Source: Anaeromicropila herbilytica (lineage in GTDB: Bacteria; Bacillota; Clostridia; Lachnospirales; Lachnospiraceae). Taken from it: 64,000 nt of DNA. The stretch is from the NCBI RefSeq assembly GCF_016591975.1, contig NZ_AP024169.1, positions 4,317,001 to 4,381,000 on the forward strand, written 5' to 3'. The notes under the pieces were generated by a model, which was given only the letters and a program-made list of their open reading frames with translations, was not told the origin of the DNA and made no database searches. Made by a program: the position numbers and the translations under genes. Positions 1 to 8,707 of the stretch are shown here, one piece after another. Position 1 is the stretch's first letter; each line of letters starts with the position of its first letter.

Positions 1-985
1 TTCACTTCCGTTCCAGCAGGTATTTTTGCTACTTTAACGGTATCTCGTGCACCCCAATCTTTTGAAAGTGCTAATTTATCCATATATTCCTCTACTGTTG
101 ATATATCATTAGCTTCATCCGTAGTTGTCCAATACTTGAGAGAGGCATCAGGTTTACTTAAGCTGTACTGAACGAGAGTTAAATCTTCATCAACAACTGT
201 TTTAATCTCATATCCCTCATTGAAGTTAGCTAACTCACTATCAAATTTGCTTGAATAATCTATTTTCGTTGATACAGGACCACCCTCAACAGTACTACCT
301 CCCCCCTTATTTAATATCTTTCCAACAAGGTTCTTAGCTCCCTTAGCTATGTTAATTCCTGCATCTGCAATTAGTACCACCGATGCTGCTAACACTACTA
401 TCTCTAATCCTCCTGCTAAAATATGTACTAGCTTACTATCACTTTCATGTCTTAAGGTGTCCGCTAAGGTATCTCGTCCTGCATATCGTACCGCAGTTGC
501 TGCATCTCCATTTTTCGCTACCTGATATGCTTTACTATCATTATATACTGCGCTAATTCCATTCGCAACTGTCGCGACTGCTACTACCACGGCAGCTACT
601 CCTACAATAACTGCTCCTACTGTACTTGCTGCTGCAAATGCTGCTACTGCTGCAATCGCTGTAACTGCTCCAAGTAATGCTGCTCCTATCCCTTCAATTG
701 CTCCTTCGATTAGATATTTTCCTCCATCGTACTTATACCAGTCTGAGATTGCTTCTCCTGCTGATTTTATTACATCTTGAATTCCACCTATACAATCTTT
801 GATTGCTCTTCCGATTGCTGTGGCATTTCCAATCGCTACTCCGATGTAGTTAAAGAAGTTCGTTATTACATTCTCCTTTATCTTATATGCCTTCTTAAAA
901 TCTCCGGTTATGGTCTTAATGGATCTGGCGACATTGTTATCTGCTGTTTTACAGTTTGACTCAAATGTTTTATATTACTTGATAA
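1..985 (-). pseudogene. Unit 0: 5'-truncated polymorphic toxin, cut by window edge
   Basis: The minus strand is open from about position 958 to the window edge and encodes the toxin constant region from about residue 84 onward, followed by a variable tip. The first 74 residues, the start codon and the ribosome site are missing: homology to intact copies stops at 985 inside codon 75. A run of five T is four T here (967-970), a one-base deletion that shifts the frame. Two substitutions appear in the second membrane segment (Glu272 to Val, Val281 to Ala). The tip (1-290) is homologous to that of unit 8, sharing LKYWTT, YMDK and WGARD, but is clearly diverged. Its end and any immunity gene lie outside the window. 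It looks like a displaced, silent toxin cassette of the kind known from Rhs and CDI loci; expression could only follow recombination with an intact N-terminus. Confidence 0.85.
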
Positions 986-1012
986 GAATCCACTTTTATA
1001 ATTCTCAAAATA

Positions 1013-1055
1013 AAACGCACCTTGCAACAATTTTTTTGCTACAAAAAGTGCGTTT
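1013..1055 (-). terminator. Hairpin terminator after unit 1
   Basis: An inverted repeat AAACGCAC / GTGCGTTT encloses a loop rich in A and T; on the minus strand it is followed by TTTTATTTT. It lies just downstream of the unit 1 immunity gene. A homologous hairpin at 30508-30551 has AAACGTAC / GTACGTTT, so the pair has changed from T-A to C-G on both arms, which supports selection on the stem. Confidence 0.75.
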
Positions 1056-1072
1056 ATAAAATTTCTAAATTC

Positions 1073-1175
1073 TAACCCTGGATTACGTCACTTCGTGAGA
1101 GCCATGATATTGAATTAAGAGAAAGTGATTTAGTTAATTGGAAGTCCTAAAGTATAATCATAATAAAATTATAAT
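1073..1175. repeat. 3' flank repeat of ARC-type immunity gene (copy 1)
   Basis: About 100 bases directly downstream of the unit 1 immunity gene resemble 16473-16566 downstream of the unit 4 immunity gene. Shared blocks include ACTTCGT, CCATGATATTGAATTA, GTCCTAA and GTATAA-CATAAT. Both sites flank the same toxin and immunity family, so the flank appears to travel with the cassette. It contains a small palindrome (TCACTTCGTGA) in this copy. I see no open reading frame in it. Confidence 0.6.
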
Positions 1176-1178
1176 TAT

Positions 1179-1406
1179 TTATTCAAATACAATTACCATA
1201 TGTGAATCTTTGGTTTTTTCAACTACTTTTTTGATTATATATTGTTTTGTTTCATCATCAATAAGTTCATCCTTTGGAGAGTTCCACTTAACCATTGATT
1301 TTTTATATGCTACAAACCCTCCAACAATCATCTCTCCTTGAATTCTAACCTCTTTGCCATCAACTTCTACATCAATATATGATCTTGTTCCAGTTATTTT
1401 AATCAT
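1179..1406 (-). CDS. Unit 1 immunity protein candidate (ARC-toxin partner)
   Basis: A 75-residue soluble protein with no signal peptide, starting 2 bases after the toxin stop and preceded by a GAAAGGAAG ribosome site inside the end of the toxin gene. It is homologous to the 79-residue protein at 16635-16874: both carry a GE....GGF-AYK-SM core. Each follows a toxin with the same ADP-ribosyl-cyclase-like tip, so the pairing of tip and partner is conserved between units 1 and 4. By position and size it should bind and neutralise the toxin tip in the cytoplasm. The immunity role is inferred from position and co-occurrence; I cannot name the family with certainty. Confidence 0.75.
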   Translation of the reverse strand: MIKITGTRSYIDVEVDGKEVRIQGEMIVGGFVAYKKSMVKWNSPKDELIDDETKQYIIKKVVEKTKDSHMVIVFE

Positions 1407-1408
1407 AT

Positions 1409-2923
1409 TTACTTCCTTTCATAGTAAATGGAGCTCCTACCAGATGAATCAATTACTGTTATTGAGTTAACTTCGCTATCTTTACTCAGATTTTCTAAAA
1501 TTTCATCCCATTGCCCCGATTTATATAGTGTATCATTAATAATTGTTGTAATATTTCCTGAAACATCCCTTTCAAATATAACAGTTTGTTCCATAGTTTC
1601 AGAATTAATTGTTGTTATTTTTGAAACATTTTCATTTTGCATTAACTTTGGAAGTTCAATGCTTTCCCATATATTATTAGCTCTCAAGTTTGTTCCAACT
1701 ACAGCCCTTATATCACCTGAAACTTGACTGGCATATGCAGAAGAAGCTTCTTCCCATGCTTTAATCGAATCAGGATTGTCAAAATCCCATTTTGGCATAT
1801 CTATTGATTGATCTGCTATAGTTGATTCTAAGGTAACTCCGCCCTCAGATTTAGCAATTTCAGAAGCAATTATATCTCCACTTGTTATAACATTCCCATC
1901 TGCATCAAATTCAGAGCAACCTGACCAAAAGAATGCGGTATCTTTTTCAGTTTTTAATGCCTTAGCTGTATCCTCGGTGATATAAGAATATTTAGCTCCC
2001 TCAACAACACTACTTCCCCCCTTATTCAATACTTTCCTAACAAGATTCTTAGCTCCCTTAGCTATGTTAATTCCTGCATCTACAATCAGTACCACCGATG
2101 CTGCTAACTCTACTATCTCTAAGCCTCCTGCTAAGATATGTACTAGTTTACTATCACTTTCATGTCTTAGGGTGTCCGCTAAGGTATCTCGTCCTGCGTA
2201 TCGTACTGCAGTCGCTGCATCTCCATTTTTTGCTACTTGGTACGCTTTACTATCATTATATACTGCGCTGATTCCGTTCGCAACTGTCGCGACTGCTACT
2301 ACCACGGCAGCGACTCCTACAATCACTGCTCCTACTGTACTTGCTGCCGCAAATGCTGCTACTGCTGCAATCGCTGTAACTGCTCCAAGTAATGCTGCTC
2401 CTATCCCTTCAATTGCTCCTTCGATTAGATATTTTCCTCCATCGTACTTATACCAGTCTGATATTGCTTCTCCTGCTGATTTTATTACATCTTGAATTCC
2501 ACCTATACAATCTTTGATTGCTCTTCCGATTGCTGTGGCATTTCCAATCGCTACTCCGATGTAGTTAAAGAAGTTCGTTATTACGTTCTCCTTTATCTTA
2601 TATACCTTCTTAAAATCTCCGGTTATGGTCTTAATGGATCTGGCGACATTGTTATCTGCTGTTTTACAGTTTGACTCAAATATTTTTATATTACTTGATA
2701 ACGTGGTAAAATCAATTTTCTTCTGTTGTAGTTTCTCTAACTTTTTTCGCATAAAGCCATCTGCATCATAGAGATTCTGTGTTCTCTCTCCGCTGTACTC
2801 ATTAATCTTTCGACACACCTTATGCTCTAGCTCATTCGCATAGTCTCCTAGTTTTTCTGCTAGATTCTTTGCTTGATGTGATGCATCATTTAGATCATCA
2901 TAGGATATTACCAAAGTACCCAT
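1409..2923 (-). CDS. Unit 1 toxin with ADP-ribosyl-cyclase (CD38-like) tip
   Basis: 504 residues. Residues 1-303 are the constant region shared by all toxins here: a helical WXG/LXG-like segment (1-115), an Ala/Gly/Val-rich hydrophobic stretch (165-222) and a second membrane segment (262-290), ending in NKGG. The tip (304-504) fits the ADP-ribosyl cyclase/CD38 superfamily: FFWSG (Trp333), TLEST (Glu366), AWEEASSAYA (Trp390) and ESIELPKL (Glu423) line up in order with CD38 Trp125, Glu146, Trp189 and Glu226. The predicted activity is cleavage or cyclisation of NAD+. Bacterial toxins of this type (Tox-ARC) are known from comparative work. This unit lacks its own SLH-like and 1058 aa genes: directly upstream is the unit 2 immunity gene. 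Start ATG follows AGAGGGGAGTG. Confidence 0.8.
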   Translation of the reverse strand: MGTLVISYDDLNDASHQAKNLAEKLGDYANELEHKVCRKINEYSGERTQNLYDADGFMRKKLEKLQQKKIDFTTLSSNIKIFESNCKTADNNVARSIKTITGDFKKVYKIKENVITNFFNYIGVAIGNATAIGRAIKDCIGGIQDVIKSAGEAISDWYKYDGGKYLIEGAIEGIGAALLGAVTAIAAVAAFAAASTVGAVIVGVAAVVVAVATVANGISAVYNDSKAYQVAKNGDAATAVRYAGRDTLADTLRHESDSKLVHILAGGLEIVELAASVVLIVDAGINIAKGAKNLVRKVLNKGGSSVVEGAKYSYITEDTAKALKTEKDTAFFWSGCSEFDADGNVITSGDIIASEIAKSEGGVTLESTIADQSIDMPKWDFDNPDSIKAWEEASSAYASQVSGDIRAVVGTNLRANNIWESIELPKLMQNENVSKITTINSETMEQTVIFERDVSGNITTIINDTLYKSGQWDEILENLSKDSEVNSITVIDSSGRSSIYYERK

Positions 2924-3078
2924 TTATTCACTCCCCTCTTAATTCTTTATTCTAGGAGTTTGTTATGTAACTTTTTCGCATTTTCTCCTCTACTCGCAAA
3001 TCTAAAAGTAATTAAAAGCAACAATCTTCTGTAATGCAAGGAGTTGTTAGAAATATCTTTAGATTTCTCTATGTTACT

Positions 3079-3426
3079 TTATATTACATATTCATATCCT
3101 TCCTCTAATTTCAAAACAATATTTTTTTCATATTCATCGAGGTTATTATAACATTCTAACTCTTCTTTTTTTAACTCTAATTTCAATAATGTTGCAATAG
3201 CTAAATGGCCAATTGTATATACTCCCATTAAAACATGTGACTTCCCTCTATATTCACTTATCTCTATTAATCTATTTATAATAGCATCTGTTTTATATTG
3301 AATCTTAACAATTTCTTTCATTGTATTGCTTAGTACGAATACGTTGTTTATTTCTAAAAAATCTTGAAGTTCTTCTTTATCATATACTCCTTCTTGAATT
3401 CTTTTTATTATTTTATTATTACTCAT
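3079..3426 (-). CDS. Unit 2 immunity protein candidate (metallopeptidase partner)
   Basis: I place the start at the ATG at 3426 (MSNNKIIKR), 115 residues. A GTG four codons upstream would overlap the only ribosome site (AAGGAG), whereas the ATG sits 11 bases after it. The protein is mostly helical with no signal peptide and no family I recognise. It lies 59 bases after the toxin at 3486-4787, whose tip is a zinc peptidase, and is followed by the unit 1 toxin. The immunity role is inferred from position only. A peptidase inhibitor that plugs the active site is the natural expectation, but no sequence motif shows this. Confidence 0.65.
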   Translation of the reverse strand: MSNNKIIKRIQEGVYDKEELQDFLEINNVFVLSNTMKEIVKIQYKTDAIINRLIEISEYRGKSHVLMGVYTIGHLAIATLLKLELKKEELECYNNLDEYEKNIVLKLEEGYEYVI

Positions 3427-3485
3427 TCTTTTTATCACTCCTTGAAGAAATTAAGTATATATTCTCTCTCTTGCCTATAATTTTC

Positions 3486-4787
3486 CTATAGCTGTGCAGA
3501 TATATCTTTTAACCCTAGTCCATCTGCAATTTTAATTTCTTTCATATACGCACGTAATTCCTTAATGACTCTAGGGTTTTGTTCATACAATTGTCTCATT
3601 CCAGGTAATCCACTAGCTACATCGTCAATATAGTGTTGATATTCATGTATCAGAGCACTCATTGATGCATTTTTATCTATTATTAATTGGCCAGGTGCTC
3701 CCGGAATCAGTCCTGGAGAATATGCCATTGTACCATCTCTATATACTATTTCAACCCCATTATCAGTCATTTCATTTATTAACTTGTTCCATTCTTTTGG
3801 ATTAGATTCAATACCAGAACCCAAAATGTCTCTTATGGGGTCGGATGGGTTTTTTCTATAAAAATCCTTAGTGAATTCTCCCCCCTTATTTAATATCTTC
3901 CCAACAAGATTCTTAGCTCCCTTAGCTATGTTAATTCCTGCATCTACAATCAGTACCACCGATGCTGCTAACTCTACTATCTCTAATCCACCTGCTAAGA
4001 TATGTACTAGTTTACTATCACTTTCATGTCTTAGGGTATCCGCTAAGGTATCTCGTCCTGCATATCGTACCGCAGTTGCTGCATCTCCATTTTTCGCTAC
4101 CTGATATGCTTTACTATCATTATATACTGCGCTGATTCCATTCGCAACAGTTGCTACTGCTACTACCACGGCAGCTACTCCTACAATAACTGCTCCTACT
4201 GTACTAGCCGCTGCCAATGCTGCTACTGCTGCGATTGCTGTAACGGCTCCAAGTAATGCTGCTCCTATCCCTTCGATTGCTCCTTCGATTAGGTATTTTC
4301 CTCCATCGTACTTATACCAGTCTGAGATTGCTTCTCCTGCTGATTTTATTACATCTTGAATTCCACCTATACAATCTTTGATTGCTCTTCCGATTGCTGT
4401 GGCATTTCCAATCACTACTCCGATGTAGTTAAAGAAGTTCGTTATTACGTTCTCCTTTATCTTATATGCCTTCTTAAAATCTCCGGTTATGGTCTTAATG
4501 GATCTGGCGACATTGTTATCTGCTGTTTTACAGTTTGACTCAAATGTTTTTATATTACTTGATAACGTGGTAAAATCAATTTTCTTCTGTTGTAGTTTCT
4601 CTAACTTTTTTCGCATAAAGCCATCTGCATCATAGAGATTCTGTGTTCTCTCTCCACTGTACTCATTGATCTTTCGACACACCTTATGCTCTAGCTCATT
4701 CGCATAGTCTCCTAGTTTTTCTGCTAGATTCTTTGCATTATGTGATGCATCATTTAGATCATCATAGGATATTACCAAAGTACTCAT
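3486..4787 (-). CDS. Unit 2 toxin with zinc metallopeptidase tip
   Basis: 433 residues: constant region 1-303, then a 130-residue tip. The tip holds ALIHEYQHYIDD, a HExxH zinc motif at residues 381-385. Glu410 in KELRAYMKEI is a plausible third zinc ligand, as in gluzincin-type peptidases (HExxH + E). A conserved-looking PGAPGQ strand precedes the helix. The likely action is proteolysis of an unknown target in a competing cell. The constant region is the variant with VVIGNATAI and VAALAAAS, identical to that of unit 3. The tip is short and ends 16 residues after the putative third ligand, so a slight C-terminal truncation is possible. Confidence 0.78.
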   Translation of the reverse strand: MSTLVISYDDLNDASHNAKNLAEKLGDYANELEHKVCRKINEYSGERTQNLYDADGFMRKKLEKLQQKKIDFTTLSSNIKTFESNCKTADNNVARSIKTITGDFKKAYKIKENVITNFFNYIGVVIGNATAIGRAIKDCIGGIQDVIKSAGEAISDWYKYDGGKYLIEGAIEGIGAALLGAVTAIAAVAALAAASTVGAVIVGVAAVVVAVATVANGISAVYNDSKAYQVAKNGDAATAVRYAGRDTLADTLRHESDSKLVHILAGGLEIVELAASVVLIVDAGINIAKGAKNLVGKILNKGGEFTKDFYRKNPSDPIRDILGSGIESNPKEWNKLINEMTDNGVEIVYRDGTMAYSPGLIPGAPGQLIIDKNASMSALIHEYQHYIDDVASGLPGMRQLYEQNPRVIKELRAYMKEIKIADGLGLKDISAQL

Positions 4788-5300
4788 TTATTCACTCCCC
4801 TCTTACTTATGTCATGTTTGTTATCTTTTGTATTTGTTATCATTTATATTATTATTTTTCTTATTTCTGGATTAGCTTAGTTGGCTTTCTAATTAATGCG
4901 TTCCACCACTTTTATAATCCTCTGCAGCTGATTTATCGGTGTAATACATAATATAGTCCCCATCCTGGAATTCAAAGGTATTTCCTTTATAGTCCTTCTT
5001 CTCATATTGATATCCTTCGGTTCTCCACATATTACAATATCCATTTTTCGCATTCTCTAGATTAAGATAACTCAGATGTGGATTTCCATTTTGAAGCGTT
5101 TCTATATCAAAATTTACTACAATATATCCATTCTTTAACCAAAAGTCTTCTTTATAGTCTATTCCATAATGGTTCTTCGCATATCCTATCACATCATACC
5201 CTTGGGGTACGACATGGATCTCACTTGGTAGATAATATTCTCCATACCATTTTTGCATCGACTTCGTTACCTTATCTGGATCTACTCCGTATGGCACGGT
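3895..5300. repeat. 1.4-kb near-identical repeat, copy A (partner 10246-11651)
   Basis: Toxin constant region, intergenic spacer and the 3' end of the 1058 aa gene are repeated at an exact offset of 6351 bases (toxin starts 4787 and 11138, gene ends 4893 and 11244). Copies diverge at the toxin tip on the left and near the GTCGGAGT / GTTGGCGT difference on the right. This indicates a recent duplication or gene conversion between units 2 and 3. Confidence 0.85.
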
Positions 5301-7366
5301 TCCCGTCGGAGTATAATTCGTTCCAGTATAGGTTCTTAGATTCTCTTGAATCAGGACATTACTATAGGAGAATAGATTCTTCTTATTTCCTCGAATCTCA
5401 TTTCTATTTCTTCCAGTTACCATAGCTTTCGTATTCAGTTCCGTATCTGGCACACCAAAATATGGGTCTCCTAGTCGATACGCTTTGGTATTGAACTGAT
5501 CCATAAAGCTTCCTACCTTTACAAGGATTTGTTTCTGTCCTCGGAAGGTTTCGCTATAATAAAGATCCACTGGCTGTCTATTTCCTCCCTTGGAATCTAC
5601 ATAGTAAAAGGTTGGCTTTATATGAACGGAATCTTGATTGGAATACATATTTCCTATGGTGGTTAACTGGAATCTTGTAACATAGCCTGTCTTAATCGCT
5701 CCAATATTAGAATACCCTGGATGGCTTCCATTTAATAAAGTGAAGGTATACTTTGGATTACGTCCCGTATCTACTCCATTCTGATCATTCGTTCCAACCG
5801 TATAGTTAAATCCGGATAGCCTTAAGGAATTCTCTTGTCGGAATACATTCTCCCAGATTGGATAATCCGAGATATCGAATAGTTTTAATCCATAGACTCT
5901 TCCCGATACTTCCACACTGAGTTGGTCTGTAGCCACGTAGTTATTTCGTTCTAAGTTGGCTAACTCTTGGGTCTTATCTATTCCACCATTTGCTTCTGCG
6001 TTGATACTGATACTTCGAAAATCAATGTTATATTTTCCTTCATCCACCCAGATAGGAAGATAGAAGGAGGTCTCATCTTGGGTTAGTGTTACCCATGTCC
6101 CTGCCCTGATATAAGTACTTCCTTCATATACATCAAAGGGGAACTTTACTTCTCTACTTTTTATGTACTTGGCATAATCTTGATACCCATAACCATCGAT
6201 ATCAAGATGCTCCCCTTCTGTTGGAAGCTGAATCGTAAATGGCGTATCTAATACTAATGGCGACAACGATACATCGGGTGTGATCATCTGATCTGCAGAT
6301 GCCTTATTAGAGATCAAGGCATCACATACCGTTGGTGTATGGATTATGACATTGGTTAGTTCGCTGACTGGATAACTTAATGTATTTCCATGTTTTCCAT
6401 TTAACTGCTTTACCAATTTATAATTGACAGTTCCTGTACTTTCATAGATTCCATTTGCCTTAGTTGCATCGATTACTTGTCCAGGACGATATAACACATC
6501 ATCTCCTGTTTCATCATAACTTACATCCATATCTGTCGGTTTCTTTGTCTCTTTCTCTACATAATTATCATCCATAACCAGAGTTCCATCAAACACTAAT
6601 TTATCATTTCGAACTTTGATTTGCTTAACTAACGAGTCTGCTTCTTTGGTAAAATCAGCCGTTGGTGCTTCCTTCTGATTTAAAGTTTCTGTTGCTAGAG
6701 TAATTTCTGGTTCTGGTTTAACCATATGGTCTTCATCGTCTTCTCTATTGGTATAGTCGAGTTCAGGAACTGTATATCCTACTGGTGTAAGTTTGGATAC
6801 CCCTCCTGGCAAAGCATAATTATTAACTGCTGCATGATCTATCTTATAATATTCAATCTTTGAAATTTTCCAAAAGGAATACTCTCTTTTTATATAAACC
6901 GGATGAGAAATTGTTACTGATTTCTCTTTCGTCTCTTCTTTTTTTGTTTTGGGGTCTGTTTCTGTCCATTTCAGATTGTACGTCTTTGTAGCACTAATTG
7001 TATATACCTTGATACCGTACTTTTTTGTAAACGTATATCCTAGTAGATAATTATTAGAAAATACATTCGTATATAGTTTCTCTGTTGTTGGAATTCCTTC
7101 TTCTACATTAAATTGTTCATCGTCACGTTCATCCGCAGCAATAACTCCATGAGGCGTGGGGTCTTCCAGTGGCACTACTAAAACATCAGATCCAGAACTT
7201 CCTTTAGGTTTCTTTGGTTTCATAAGCGCTACAATTAGTAACCCTCCTGGTGCTTGCTGATTACTCCTCTTATACACATCATTTACTTGATCATTATAAT
7301 TCTTGGCATTCACACTTGTTACTTTTTTAACCGGATGATCCTTTACCTTTTTCTGATTTGCCATAG
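4893..7366 (-). pseudogene. Unit 2: 5'-truncated 1058 aa secreted protein
   Basis: The frame matches the last ~820 residues of the 1058 aa family but lacks the signal peptide and about the first 235 residues. At 7365-7367 it is joined directly to a piece of the SLH-like gene, so one deletion removed the end of the upstream gene and the start of this one. An ATG at 7364 (MANQKKVKDH) has a chance ribosome site (TTTGGAG, 6 bases upstream), so a protein could be made, but it would not be exported. The middle allele (NREDDEDHMVKPEPEI) is the same type as unit 7. The C-terminal half is intact and near-identical to the other copies. Confidence 0.85.
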
Positions 7367-7701
7367 TTATCTCCAAATATCAAATTTGCTTTATTGCTCA
7401 TATTTTTTGCAGATACAACCTTAAACCGAATGCATGCTCTTAAAAAATAGCCATTTGAATCGTGTAAAGTCGAAAGTTCAACTGATACTATTGATGATTT
7501 AATAATCACTTTATTCTTCTTCATTGCTTTTACATACTCTTTAATATCATCTGTAATTCTTTTATTTTGGAAAGCATCATCAGAATCTCCAAAATCAAAT
7601 ATATAGTATGTACCTCGTAATTTATTAATCCACTTAGTTCCAACTGTTCGGTAATCAACACTTAACCTAGCCTCAAGATTGGTTTTGACTGTATTAGCCT
7701 C
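7367..7701 (-). pseudogene. Unit 2: internal fragment of SLH-like exported protein
   Basis: About 111 codons of the C-terminal half of the 423 aa family remain (from NTVKTNLEAR to SNKANLIFGDN). The N-terminal two thirds, including signal peptide and SLH-like repeats, and the last ~45 residues are gone. The left end is fused to the 1058-family gene; the right end at 7700-7702 abuts a plus-strand recombinase fragment. The sequence is mosaic: it begins like the unit 3 allele and continues like the allele of units 4, 6 and 8. Non-functional. Confidence 0.85.
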
Positions 7702-7884
7702 AATGTAAGTACACATAGTTTTAGAAAATTTTATGCTAATGAAATATTTAATAATAATAACCAAAACATAGAACTTGTTAGGGCATTATTACAGCACAGT
7801 ACCATAGCGGTCACCCAAACATACCTTGGGGTTAGTAGTAAAGAGATAGAAGCTGCTATAAGTAATCATGTGCATATTGTTTAA
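7702..7884 (+). pseudogene. C-terminal fragment of a tyrosine recombinase/integrase
   Basis: The plus strand reads about 60 codons ending in TAA at 7882-7884. It contains THSFRKFYANEIF and LLQHSTIAVTQTYLGV: the conserved HxxR box, a second His (QHS) and the Tyr nucleophile (TQTYLGV) of phage-type integrases, in the right order and spacing. Everything upstream, including the start and the first catalytic Arg, is missing; the fragment begins at the break with the SLH-like gene. It marks the edge of an integrated element that was later mostly deleted. Confidence 0.85.
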
Positions 7885-7935
7885 TACAGATAAAACCTTT
7901 CACAAGTAAATACAAGTAGCAAAGGAGGATTATTT

Positions 7936-8238
7936 ATGGATAACATTAAATTTTTAGGGAATTTTTCTGACGGCACATTAAAAAAGGCTTGTAAACAGCG
8001 TGAAAACCCTACAAGCTTAGATACCTTTTATAATGCAGTAAATCAAGCTACTGCTAGTAGATGTTGTAGCTGTTGTAAGCAAGAGGTCATTGTATATGCA
8101 GTAGAACTTCCAATAAAACTTGCTGTTCTTTCGCTCTGCGTAGAATGTTTAAGTAGTCTACCCTTAGCATTGGAAGTCATAACCCTAAGTAGTCACGGTG
8201 CTCCGCCTTTGTTGGTTCAGGTTCAAAAGGAGGTGTAG
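7936..8238 (+). CDS. Small Cys-rich protein of mobile-element type
   Basis: 100 residues on the plus strand, with a textbook ribosome site (AAAGGAGG, 8 bases before ATG), 51 bases after the integrase fragment. Residues 43-46 (CSCC) and Cys-x-x-Cys (CVEC) further on could form a zinc-binding knuckle. There is no signal peptide. I do not recognise the family; such short Cys-x-x-Cys proteins are common cargo of phages and integrative elements. It is transcribed against the whole toxin array, which together with the integrase remnant argues for foreign origin. The next small gene starts 2 bases downstream. Confidence 0.6.
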   Translation: MDNIKFLGNFSDGTLKKACKQRENPTSLDTFYNAVNQATASRCCSCCKQEVIVYAVELPIKLAVLSLCVECLSSLPLALEVITLSSHGAPPLLVQVQKEV

Positions 8239-8240
8239 CC

Positions 8241-8324
8241 GTGTTATACTGCTTAAATTGTAGGAAGTTTATAAATAAAAGAACAATCATAAAACCATAT
8301 TTGTGCATAATGAGCTTATGGTAG
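8241..8324 (+). CDS. 27-residue peptide, GTG start
   Basis: A short frame starting at GTG 8241 with a strong ribosome site (AAAGGAGGTG, 6 bases upstream) formed by the end of the previous gene. It carries YCLNC and a later Cys, again a possible metal knuckle, and ends at TAG 8322. Tight coupling to the gene before it and overlap with the one after it suggest a genuine small gene of the same mobile-element remnant. The function is unknown. Confidence 0.45.
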   Translation: MLYCLNCRKFINKRTIIKPYLCIMSLW

Positions 8325-8707
8325 TCTTTAATATGCTTATAGAGCGTGGATTTAAGGTCACCTCCACTAGTTTAGAAACATATGATTTGTTTTTAGGCCA
8401 CCCCTATATTGATAAAATTACACATATCCAAATCAAATTTGGAGCTTTTTATCCAAAGGCCCTGCTTGATGGACTACCTCCCAACTGGGTACATTACGAA
8501 TACCACACGATTGATAATAAACGCATTAGTGATTACACCTACTCAGCACTAAGTTGCTCAGAGCATCACCCTATCACAGAGTCAGATACAGAAAGTATTG
8601 AGTATGCTAAAAGGCTAAATATCAGCAATTTGGAGTGCTGGCTTAACGATATAGACCCTGCTGGTTTTTGGAGTGTACTAAAACTAGGGGGCATAGAGCT
8701 GTACTAA
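8303..8707 (+). CDS. Hypothetical protein of the plus-strand island
   Basis: 134 residues from GTG 8303; an ATG at 8318 (MVVFNMLIERGF) is an alternative start. Neither has a clear ribosome site, so translation probably depends on coupling to the overlapping 27-residue frame. The sequence looks like a compact soluble domain (GLPPNWVHYEYH, NLECWLNDIDPAGFW) with no membrane segment. I do not recognise the family. It is the last gene of the island and is followed 200 bases later by a hairpin terminator in the same orientation. Confidence 0.55.
   Translation: MHNELMVVFNMLIERGFKVTSTSLETYDLFLGHPYIDKITHIQIKFGAFYPKALLDGLPPNWVHYEYHTIDNKRISDYTYSALSCSEHHPITESDTESIEYAKRLNISNLECWLNDIDPAGFWSVLKLGGIELY

Noticed and set aside
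777..959. A 60-codon plus-strand frame that recurs in every toxin copy (also at 2492, 4356, 10707, 17859, 32490, 39447, 47493)
   Set aside because: It is the antisense of the conserved toxin region and recurs only because that region is repeated; no ribosome site.
2064..2495. 143-codon Ala/Thr-rich plus-strand frame
   Set aside because: Antisense of the Ala/Gly-rich membrane segment of the toxin.
4733..4951. 72-codon plus-strand frame across the toxin start, repeated at 11084
   Set aside because: Spans a gene start and spacer on the other strand; identical only because of the 1.4-kb duplication.
5078..5425. Plus-strand frames of 115-138 codons opposite the 3' end of each 1058-family gene (also 11429, 18620, 25868, 33158, 40115, 48135)
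   Set aside because: Shadow of a conserved coding region; composition His/Leu/Tyr-rich and no ribosome site.
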